From Ferrithrix thermotolerans DSM 19514 (GTDB lineage Bacteria > Actinomycetota > Acidimicrobiia > Acidimicrobiales > CAIXPF01), in contig CAMDQT010000024.1 of NCBI GenBank assembly GCA_945906305.1, forward strand, positions 1 to 49,384: a stretch of DNA of 49,384 nt. The letters run 5' to 3'. Positions 43,249-49,384 of this stretch are shown piece after piece (position 1 is the first letter of the stretch; each line of letters begins with the position of its first letter). Both the position numbers and the translations under genes were made by a program. Under the pieces are notes generated by a model. It was given only the letters and a program-made list of their open reading frames with translations. It was not told where the DNA came from and did no database searches.

Positions 43249-44661
43249 CTAGCTCGCTGCCGGGTGACGCCGAGCGGGGTCTGCCTCTCGGGGTCCGCTC
43301 CCACGCATCGGCCGGGCCGCACCGAGCCCAATTGCCAGCAACGCCTCACCGACCGTGGAGGCCCTGATGAGGGACAGGCCGACGATGTCGGGCGAATTCG
43401 CGGGAACGAGCGCTCGCCGGAAGCCGCCGCGGACTGCTTCAGCCAGGCGGCGTTCGGCATGGCGCACCGCGCGCACCTCGCCGCCGAGCCCGACCTCGCC
43501 GCAGATCACCGTGTCGGCGGGTACCGCCTTTGCGCTCAGGGAGGACACGATGGCACAAGCCAAGGCAAGATCTGCCCCAGGGTCGTGCACGGTCACCCCA
43601 CCGGCGGCGAGGCAGTACACCTCGGCGGAGAGGACAGGCAGTTCGCACACCCGACCCAACACCGCGAGCAGCAGAGCTAACCGCCCTCCGTCTACGCCCT
43701 GCACCGACCGGCGGGGGTCGGTACAACCTGGTCCGCTGACAACCAAACTTTGCAACTCCACCAGTAACGGACGCTGCCCATCGACCATGGGGAATACCAC
43801 CGAACCAACTGCTCCTGGTCGGCGATCGGCCAGAAATAACCCGCTGGCATCCTCGACATCGACTAGCCCGCCCTGCACCATCTCGAACAGGCCGAGTTCG
43901 GAGGTAGGGCCGAACCGGTGCTTGACCGCCCGCAGCAATCGCAAGGCGTGGTGCCGATCACCCTCGAAATTCAAAACGGTGTCGACAAGGTGCTCCAACT
44001 GGCGAGGACCAGCCAGGGATCCGTCTTTGGTGACATGGCCGATGAGCACGATCGCGCAGTCGTGGACCCGGGCAGCATTGGCGAGGCGCAAGGCGGCGGC
44101 GCGCACTTGAGTCACCGACCCGGGGGCCGCCCCGACCTCGGCCACGGCGACGGTCTGAATGGAGTCGACAATGACCAAACCCGGTTCGAGCCGCCCGATT
44201 TCTGCGACGATGGCGTCGACGTCATTGGAACCAGCAAGCCACAGATCTGGACACAGCGCGTCGAGGCGTTTGGCGCGCTGCTGTACCTGCGCCGGGGACT
44301 CCTCTGCGCTGATGTAGAGCGAACGCTGACCCCGCTGCGCGGCCTGAGCCGCCAACTGCAAAGCCAACGTCGACTTTCCGACCCCCGGCTCACCCGCGAG
44401 CAGGGTGACTGATCCCGCCACGAATCCCCCATTGGTGACCCGGTCGACTTCCTGAGAGCCCGTTGTCCTTGGGGGTCGGCTGGCCCCGGACACCTCGGCG
44501 ATGGGAACGGCCGGCCCATTTGTGCGCTGGGTCGGTCCTCCGGCAGGTGCCGCCACCTGCAGTGTTCCCCAGGAGCCACAGCTATCGCAGCGACCCACCC
44601 ACTTCGATGCCGGAGTGTCACACTCGCTGCAGCGGTACCCGTCGCCACGTCTTGTTGCCAT
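43249..44661 (-). CDS. radA: RadA DNA-repair ATPase
   Basis: A 470-residue RadA from the ATG at 44661; the frame runs further upstream but the family starts with the zinc finger. C4 zinc finger: YRCSEC...GRCDSCGSWG (Cys 11, 14, 25, 28). Walker A GEPGVGKST at 90-98 and Walker B LVIVDSIQT. The RadA signature usually reads KNRFG; here it is KHRFG in RAVKHRFGPTSELGLFEM. The C-terminal Lon-like domain has HDPGADLALACAIVSSLSAKAVP and GEVGLGGEVRAV. RadA promotes branch migration in recombination and works with DisA. TAGCGT eight bases before the ATG suggests a leaderless transcript. Confidence 0.96.
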   Translation of the reverse strand: MATRRGDGYRCSECDTPASKWVGRCDSCGSWGTLQVAAPAGGPTQRTNGPAVPIAEVSGASRPPRTTGSQEVDRVTNGGFVAGSVTLLAGEPGVGKSTLALQLAAQAAQRGQRSLYISAEESPAQVQQRAKRLDALCPDLWLAGSNDVDAIVAEIGRLEPGLVIVDSIQTVAVAEVGAAPGSVTQVRAAALRLANAARVHDCAIVLIGHVTKDGSLAGPRQLEHLVDTVLNFEGDRHHALRLLRAVKHRFGPTSELGLFEMVQGGLVDVEDASGLFLADRRPGAVGSVVFPMVDGQRPLLVELQSLVVSGPGCTDPRRSVQGVDGGRLALLLAVLGRVCELPVLSAEVYCLAAGGVTVHDPGADLALACAIVSSLSAKAVPADTVICGEVGLGGEVRAVRHAERRLAEAVRGGFRRALVPANSPDIVGLSLIRASTVGEALLAIGLGAARPMRGSGPREADPARRHPAAS

Positions 44662-44669
44662 TGCGTCAC

Positions 44670-44675
44670 ACGCTA
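44670..44675 (-). promoter_or_regulatory. -10 box TAGCGT, leaderless radA
   Basis: TAGCGT ends eight bases before the radA ATG at 44661; no Shine-Dalgarno sequence between them. Confidence 0.45.
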
Positions 44676-44750
44676 CGCACGGGTTATGACAGCGAACGCG
44701 GACCCCTGCAGCGAGCCGCGGACGCAGTGATGAGGGGGACCGCGCCGGGT

Positions 44751-46382
44751 TCAAGTCGTCGGTGTCGACGTACCCGGTCGGATTCCCTCGGCGAAACTTC
44801 GCAGCACCGCGTGTTCGCTCACCACGTCGTTCGGGGCCGGGCTGTATCGCACAGTACGGAAGCCGAGCGGGCCGGCCACGTCGAGCAAGTTGGGGTGCCA
44901 TGCAATCACCAAGGCCTTCGACGGTGGGGCCACGCTGATGCGCCGCACTGCCTCGAACAAGTCTGGGTGGGGCACTCGAACACCGACATCAGCGCTGCAG
45001 ATCCAGGCGTCGACGAGGCCATCGAGGTTGAAGCGTTGGCGGATCGTGGTGGCCCATTCGGGCACGCCGTCCCCCATCACTACCACTGGCACCCCGCGGT
45101 CACGAGCCTGTTCGAGGAAGCTGACCACCTGCTCGGAAAGCTCGAATTGACGGGCATAGACATCATCGATCCAACGGGGATCGCCAGCTACCCCGAGGTC
45201 GGACCAGAACTGCGCGCCCGTTCGATTCCCGAGGATACGGGCCCCATACAGCTCGTGGATCTGCGGCTGGGACAACGTACAACCGCGTTCACGACAGAAG
45301 GCGGCCAGGACCGCGTCCACCGGGTTCGCCTCGGACAGCAACGCACCGTGCAACTCGATCACGATGAGCCCCAGACCTCCAGCAGACGTCTGTCTGGGGC
45401 TGGACAGCGGCGGGGTTCGGACCGGACCGGACCTCCCCCCGTCCACACCAACCCTGGACGGTGCCCGCCGAGCGGCAGGCGAGGCCTCCCATCGGGCAAT
45501 CAGACGTCGGCGACGCCATCGAGCAAACGCGAACCATCCCAGTCGCCACGACAACACCGACAGCCCGACCCCGCCCGCCGCCACACCGCTCCAATGCCAC
45601 AGCTTTTCCTGTAGTTGGGCCGAGGAGGACGTCGCCAGCAACTCGCTCGGGGCACGATCGGCGAAGGATGGATTCCAGACCACGGCAGGGGCCCGCACTA
45701 CGTCGCCATCCACTGTGCCGGGGTGCTCACTCGGCTGCGGCGAAGATGGGTGCGGGCCGTCTACGGCCACCACGGCCTGGCCAGACATCCCCACGATGCC
45801 GTTGTGAGCGCCCAGGTCACCGGGCAAGTCCACGATGACATTGATCGACACCAGGTGCTCGAGCGGGGAACCCAGTTGGCTGGCAAACGACTCGGCCGGT
45901 TGGCCTAAAGCCTGGCCACCGAATGCGGCCGCTACGGCGTCGTCGCTCAGGGCGGCCAGGCCCTTGGTGAGATCGACCGTACCGGAGAACCGCCAGCTCC
46001 TCTGCCTGTCACCAGAGCTGTGCTGCACGGCAAAGTTGCGCAACGGACCATCGACCCCGGCGACCTCGTCCACTACCGCGCTGAGCTGATCAAGTTGCGA
46101 GAACGGCTTGGCGGCGCGAATCCAACTACGACCATCAGACTCCTGGGTCGGCCCGGTCACTCGCCAACCAGCGGCACGAAGGTCCTCCAAGGGGAGCACA
46201 CCGCCGGCCCTGGTCTCATAGAGCACCGTGCGATTGGCGGCGTCCGGATCGAGTGCGACCGCGACGTACACGGTCCCATCTCCGGCCTCAGCGACGTGGA
46301 TTTCAAGGAACGCATCCGCCTTGCAACCAACGAGCAACACAAGCGCCAGTGCGGTCAGCAGGAGGGAAACCACACGGCGCAC
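44751..46382 (-). CDS. LppM-like lipoprotein fused through a membrane helix to a degenerate HAD-like domain
   Basis: A 543-residue protein. Lipobox LLVGC with Cys20; ectodomain about 21-255 with an LppM/DUF3153-like start; transmembrane helix about 263-286; Arg-rich stop-transfer WRRRRLIARW; then a cytoplasmic HAD-like fold about 338-512. The HAD motifs are all altered: DxD is ELH (Glu343, His345), the Ser/Thr strand reads VVVMGDG, the motif III Lys is Val470 in VRVPHPDLF, and motif IV GD is Ala494-Trp495 in IAWHPNLLD. It is therefore probably not a phosphatase but a binding domain. GTG start with TAGGTT six bases upstream. It lies between clpC and radA on the same strand. No characterised fusion of this kind is known to me. 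Confidence 0.8.
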   Translation of the reverse strand: MRRVVSLLLTALALVLLVGCKADAFLEIHVAEAGDGTVYVAVALDPDAANRTVLYETRAGGVLPLEDLRAAGWRVTGPTQESDGRSWIRAAKPFSQLDQLSAVVDEVAGVDGPLRNFAVQHSSGDRQRSWRFSGTVDLTKGLAALSDDAVAAAFGGQALGQPAESFASQLGSPLEHLVSINVIVDLPGDLGAHNGIVGMSGQAVVAVDGPHPSSPQPSEHPGTVDGDVVRAPAVVWNPSFADRAPSELLATSSSAQLQEKLWHWSGVAAGGVGLSVLSWRLGWFAFARWRRRRLIARWEASPAARRAPSRVGVDGGRSGPVRTPPLSSPRQTSAGGLGLIVIELHGALLSEANPVDAVLAAFCRERGCTLSQPQIHELYGARILGNRTGAQFWSDLGVAGDPRWIDDVYARQFELSEQVVSFLEQARDRGVPVVVMGDGVPEWATTIRQRFNLDGLVDAWICSADVGVRVPHPDLFEAVRRISVAPPSKALVIAWHPNLLDVAGPLGFRTVRYSPAPNDVVSEHAVLRSFAEGIRPGTSTPTT

Positions 46383-46388
46383 GGCCCC

Positions 46389-46394
46389 AACCTA
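46389..46394 (-). promoter_or_regulatory. -10 box TAGGTT, leaderless lipoprotein/HAD-like gene
   Basis: TAGGTT ends six bases before the GTG at 46382. A TTGACG lies 22 bp further upstream, too far for a standard -35. Confidence 0.5.
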
Positions 46395-46457
46395 GACGCC
46401 GCATCAAAGCCCAACGCGTCAAACCCGGAGGCGATGAAGACGGGCGGGTCGGACAAA

Positions 46458-46492
46458 GAATGAGGCCCCGGAACACGTCCGGGGCCTCATTC
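46458..46492 (-). terminator. Rho-independent terminator of clpC
   Basis: A perfect 15-bp stem (GAATGAGGCCCCGGA and its complement) with a five-base loop begins 24 bp after the clpC stop. On the minus strand it is followed by TTTG. It separates clpC from the next minus-strand gene. Confidence 0.9.
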
Positions 46493-46516
46493 CTTCTCAG
46501 GTTCCGCCTACGGCGA

Positions 46517-49039
46517 TCAGCTATCGGCCGGCCCGGCCTCGGCCAGCTCAAGAGGTGGTGGCTCCAGTCCTTCCACCGTCCGGAACACGATGTGCGGCTT
46601 GTCATTGTTCTCTGGATCAGGCTCAACATCGACGATGATTCGCTCGCCGGCCCGGAACTCTTTCCACAGCAACCGCTCGGACAACGGGTCTTCCACGAAT
46701 CGCTGGATGGCCCGGCGCAGCGGACGAGCACCGAGGGTGGGGTCGTAGCCGACATCGGCTAGGTGCACCTTGGCCTCGTGGGTCAACTCGATGCCGATCC
46801 CCTGGGCCTCGAGTTGTTTCGCAACCCGCTTCATCATCAAATCAACGATGCGCGTGACCTCGGCCTGGGACAGCTCATGGAAGACGATGACCTCGTCGAT
46901 TCGGTTGAGGAACTCCGGCCGGAAGTGCTGCTTGAGCGCTTCGTTGACCTTCTCCTTCATCCGGACGTAGCTCACCGCCTCGTCGCCGCGGGTGAATCCC
47001 AACGACGCCTTGCGCAGGTCCTGGGTACCAAGGTTGGAGGTCATGATCAACACCGTGTTGCGGAAGTCGACCGAACGGCCCTGACTGTCGGTCAGGCGAC
47101 CTTCCTCCAAGATCTGCAGGAGGGTGTTGAACACGTCGGGATGGGCCTTTTCGATTTCGTCGAACAGCACCACCGAGAACGGCTTGCGCCGCACTGCCTC
47201 GGTCAGCTGACCACCCTCGTCGTAACCGACGTAGCCGGGAGGTGAGCCCACCAGCCGACTGACCGTGTGCTTCTCCATGTACTCGGACATGTCGAGGCTG
47301 ATCAAGGCCTGCTCGTCGCCGAAGAGAAACTCCGTGAGCGACTTGGCAAGCTCGGTCTTACCGACGCCGGACGGGCCGAGAAAGATAAACGAGCCCGATG
47401 GACGCTTTGGATCCTTGAGGCCTGCCCGGGTTCGGCGAATGGCTTGAGACACCGACTTCACCGCGTCGAACTGGCCGATGATGCGGTGATGGAGTTCGTC
47501 TTCCATCCGGAGCAACTTGGCGGTCTCTTCTTCGGTGAGCTTGTACACCGGGATGCCCGTCCAAATCGACAGCACTTCCGCGATGGCCTCTTCGTCGACC
47601 TCGTCGAAGAGGTCCACGCCGTTGGCCTTGATCTCGGCTTCGAGCACCTCCTTGCGGGCGAGGAGTTCTTTCTCCTCATCGCGCAAGTGGCTCGCTTCTT
47701 CGAAGCGCTGCGCCTCGACCGCTTCCTTCTTGCGCCGCACGACATCGGCGATCTCGTTCTCAAGGGACTTGTGGTCCGGCGGGGTCTGCATGCGCTTGAT
47801 GCGCAAACGGCTACCGGCCTCGTCGATCAGGTCAATCGCCTTGTCGGGTAGCTGCCGATCGGCGATATAACGATCTGCCAGGTTGGCCGCCGCCACCAGC
47901 GCCTGATCAGTGATGGTCACCCGGTGGTGGGTCTCGTACCGCTCGCGCAGGCCCTTGAGGATCTCGATGGTGTGTGCCACCGAAGGCTCATCCACCTTGA
48001 TGGGCTGGAAGCGCCGCTCAAGGGCGGCGTCCTTCTCGAGGTGCTTGCGGTACTCGTCGGTCGTCGTCGCGCCGATGGTCTGCAACTCGCCCCGAGCCAG
48101 CATTGGCTTGAGGATGGAGGCCGCGTCGATGGCGCCTTCGGCGGCGCCAGCACCCACCAGGGTGTGCAACTCGTCGATGAACAGGATGATGTCACCGCGG
48201 GTCTTGATCTCCTTGAGCACCTTCTTGAGGCGTTCCTCGAAATCACCGCGATAGCGCGAGCCAGCGACAAGAGCACCGAGATCGAGCGTGTAGAGCTGCT
48301 TATTTTGCAACGTCTCGGGCACCGCGTTCTTGGCGATGGCCTGGGCCAGGCCTTCCACGATTGCCGTCTTGCCGACGCCCGGCTCGCCGATGAGCACCGG
48401 GTTGTTCTTGGTCCGACGGCTCAGAACCTGCATGACCCGCTCGGTCTCGCGCTCGCGGCCGATGACCGGGTCGAGTGCGTTGTCACGGGCCAACTGGGTG
48501 AGGTTCCGCCCGAACTGGTCGAGCACGAGCGAGCCGGATGGCTGTTGCTCGGTGGCGGATGCCTGGGCCGGACCACCAGTTTTCTCGGGCTGTCCCGGAC
48601 CGGAATACCCCGACAACAACTGGATCACCTGCTGGCGGACCCGAGATAGGTCCGCGCCAAGCTTGACCAGCACCTGAGCGGCCACGCCCTCACCCTCACG
48701 GATGAGGCCGAGGAGTATGTGCTCGGTACCGATGTAGTTGTGACCGAGTTGTAGCGCTTCGCGCAGAGACAGCTCGAGCACTTTCTTGGCTCGCGGCGTA
48801 AACGGGATGTGGCCCGACGGCGAAGACCCACCCTGGCCGATGATTTCTTCGACCTGGTGACGCACGGCCTCCAAAGAGATGCCGAGCGACTCGAGGGCCT
48901 TGGCTGCCACCCCCTCGCCCTCATGAATCAGCCCGAGCAGGATGTGCTCGGTGCCGATGTAATTATGGTTCAGCAGCCGCGCTTCTTCCTGTGCCAGGAC
49001 GACAACACGGCGTGCTCTGTCGGTGAACCGTTCGAACAA
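46517..49039 (-). CDS. clpC: ClpC AAA+ unfoldase
   Basis: An 840-residue ClpC. Start is TTG at 49039: the product begins with [20 protein letters not shown] (family MFERFTD), and GGAGG lies seven bases upstream; the longer frame to 49078 is not coding. Two N-domain repeats ([13 protein letters not shown] twice), D1 Walker [14 protein letters not shown], the middle coiled-coil with a UVR-like stretch ([19 protein letters not shown]), and D2 Walker [13 protein letters not shown] are in order. It unfolds substrates for ClpP and is usually essential in actinobacteria. Length agrees with mycobacterial ClpC1 (about 848). A strong terminator follows. The upstream leader has nested inverted repeats. 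Confidence 0.97.
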   Translation of the reverse strand: MFERFTDRARRVVVLAQEEARLLNHNYIGTEHILLGLIHEGEGVAAKALESLGISLEAVRHQVEEIIGQGGSSPSGHIPFTPRAKKVLELSLREALQLGHNYIGTEHILLGLIREGEGVAAQVLVKLGADLSRVRQQVIQLLSGYSGPGQPEKTGGPAQASATEQQPSGSLVLDQFGRNLTQLARDNALDPVIGRERETERVMQVLSRRTKNNPVLIGEPGVGKTAIVEGLAQAIAKNAVPETLQNKQLYTLDLGALVAGSRYRGDFEERLKKVLKEIKTRGDIILFIDELHTLVGAGAAEGAIDAASILKPMLARGELQTIGATTTDEYRKHLEKDAALERRFQPIKVDEPSVAHTIEILKGLRERYETHHRVTITDQALVAAANLADRYIADRQLPDKAIDLIDEAGSRLRIKRMQTPPDHKSLENEIADVVRRKKEAVEAQRFEEASHLRDEEKELLARKEVLEAEIKANGVDLFDEVDEEAIAEVLSIWTGIPVYKLTEEETAKLLRMEDELHHRIIGQFDAVKSVSQAIRRTRAGLKDPKRPSGSFIFLGPSGVGKTELAKSLTEFLFGDEQALISLDMSEYMEKHTVSRLVGSPPGYVGYDEGGQLTEAVRRKPFSVVLFDEIEKAHPDVFNTLLQILEEGRLTDSQGRSVDFRNTVLIMTSNLGTQDLRKASLGFTRGDEAVSYVRMKEKVNEALKQHFRPEFLNRIDEVIVFHELSQAEVTRIVDLMMKRVAKQLEAQGIGIELTHEAKVHLADVGYDPTLGARPLRRAIQRFVEDPLSERLLWKEFRAGERIIVDVEPDPENNDKPHIVFRTVEGLEPPPLELAEAGPADS

Positions 49040-49072
49040 AGTCCTGCCTCCCACGAGGGGGTGGTTTCGGTG

Positions 49073-49126
49073 AACCAAAGTCTATCTGTGAATGGCCCCT
49101 CCGCACGATCGGAGAGGACTTTGGTT
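49073..49126. repeat. Nested inverted repeats upstream of clpC
   Basis: Outer arms AACCAAAGTC (49073-49082) and GACTTTGGTT (49117-49126) are perfect complements 34 bp apart. Between them CTCCG-CACGAT-CGGAG (49099-49114) is a smaller inverted repeat. The structure begins 34 bp before the TTG start. It could be a pair of operator half-sites or an RNA hairpin in the clpC leader. It does not match the ClgR or HAIR consensus that I know. Confidence 0.6.
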
Positions 49127-49149
49127 TGCAACACCCCGACCGAGGCGTT

Positions 49150-49287
49150 TCATCCCGGGTGTGCACCGCGCCACGTTGTCAGCTCCCAATGGCGGCCGTC
49201 ACGGAGGTTCAACGCCACTAAATCCGCCTGCCACGAGGCGCCGGTTCTCCACAGCCGCCGGTCCCGAACTACGTTGTCGGCCGTGGC
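49150..49287 (-). CDS. Possible 45-residue peptide, doubtful
   Basis: A minus-strand frame from TTG 49287 encodes RRLWRTGASWQADLVAL and NLRDGRHWELTTWRGAHPG, which looks more protein-like than its surroundings. It has no clear ribosome binding site, overlaps the probable polyprenyl synthetase start, and may be chance coding potential in GC-rich DNA. I list it only so that the region is not read as empty. Confidence 0.15.
   Translation of the reverse strand, partial: ATADNVVRDRRLWRTGASWQADLVALNLRDGRHWELTTWRGAHPG
49270..49275 (+). promoter_or_regulatory. -10 box TACGTT, leaderless gene at the right edge
   Basis: TACGTT ends seven bases before the GTG at 49283, the same arrangement as the other leaderless genes here. 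Confidence 0.4.
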
Positions 49288-49384
49288 CAACCGCTCGGGT
49301 GCGCAGAACCCACTTCTCCAGCTCACTGCTATGAACGCAGACCTGGCTCGCGTGGACGATGAACTGCGCAAGGCGGTGGAAACT
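49283..49384 (+). CDS. Probable polyprenyl synthetase, N-terminal fragment
   Basis: The last 34 codons of the window read VANRSGAQNPLLQL, then TAMNADLARVDDELRKAVET, open to the right edge. The LARVDDELRKAVET segment matches the opening helix of trans-prenyl diphosphate synthases (heptaprenyl/octaprenyl type), which normally precedes the conserved GGKRxRP helix. GTG 49283 is favoured by a -10 box seven bases upstream; ATG 49331 is the alternative. The catalytic DDxxD motifs are outside the window, so this is a family guess from one helix. Confidence 0.5.
   Translation, partial: MANRSGAQNPLLQLTAMNADLARVDDELRKAVET

Overview
This is a 49.4-kb piece of a high-GC actinobacterial chromosome. The density of LLM-family flavin/F420 oxidoreductases, homodimeric AceE, DisA-RadA, ClpC, an IspD-IspF fusion, a MhuD-like heme monooxygenase and two LppM-like lipoproteins fits Actinomycetota. 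My inference is a deep branch such as Acidimicrobiia rather than a mycobacterium or streptomycete, because the gene order around ispDF, disA and clpC does not match those groups. I see no phage, transposase, CRISPR array or plasmid gene. I call 40 protein genes (two cut by the window edges) and one tRNA-Thr(UGU).

Layout. 1-3.3 kb: end of a zinc alcohol dehydrogenase, a serine esterase, a MhuD-like heme monooxygenase, and an LppM-like lipoprotein. 3.3-12.8 kb: an accessory catabolic region built around a TetR gene, with an LLM monooxygenase translationally coupled to an alpha/beta hydrolase, then an SDR-crotonase-CoxM-CoxS-LLM run, two further SDRs and a VOC protein. 12.8-19.8 kb: a small membrane protein, a methyltransferase, tRNA-Thr, a LytR_C protein, glycerate kinase, aceE and a DUF3040 protein. 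20-28.1 kb: MoxR ATPase, DUF58 protein and a transglutaminase-like membrane protein, converging on a 1187-residue membrane-anchored beta-propeller/PKD protein. 28.3-39.1 kb: thiolase-like protein and acyl-CoA mutase (divergent), membrane and envelope proteins, acyl-CoA synthetase, GMC oxidoreductase and D-aminoacylase. 39.1-49.4 kb: housekeeping block with rlmB-ispDF, crp, disA, radA, an unusual lipoprotein/HAD-like fusion, clpC and the start of a probable polyprenyl synthetase.

Three themes stand out. First, several enzyme-family proteins keep their fold signatures but lack canonical catalytic residues: an SDR without Ser/Tyr/Lys, a crotonase without both Glu, a transglutaminase with Ala for the Cys, a thiolase without the nucleophilic Cys, and a HAD-like domain with all motifs changed. 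Second, at least 13 genes have a TANNNT hexamer 6-8 nt before the start codon and no Shine-Dalgarno sequence, which is the layout of leaderless transcripts; I used it to choose several starts. Third, the MoxR-DUF58-pseudo-transglutaminase operon facing the propeller/PKD protein is the best candidate for a little-described system, probably an envelope assembly or surface-scaffold apparatus. The lipoprotein/pseudo-HAD fusion next to clpC is the second.
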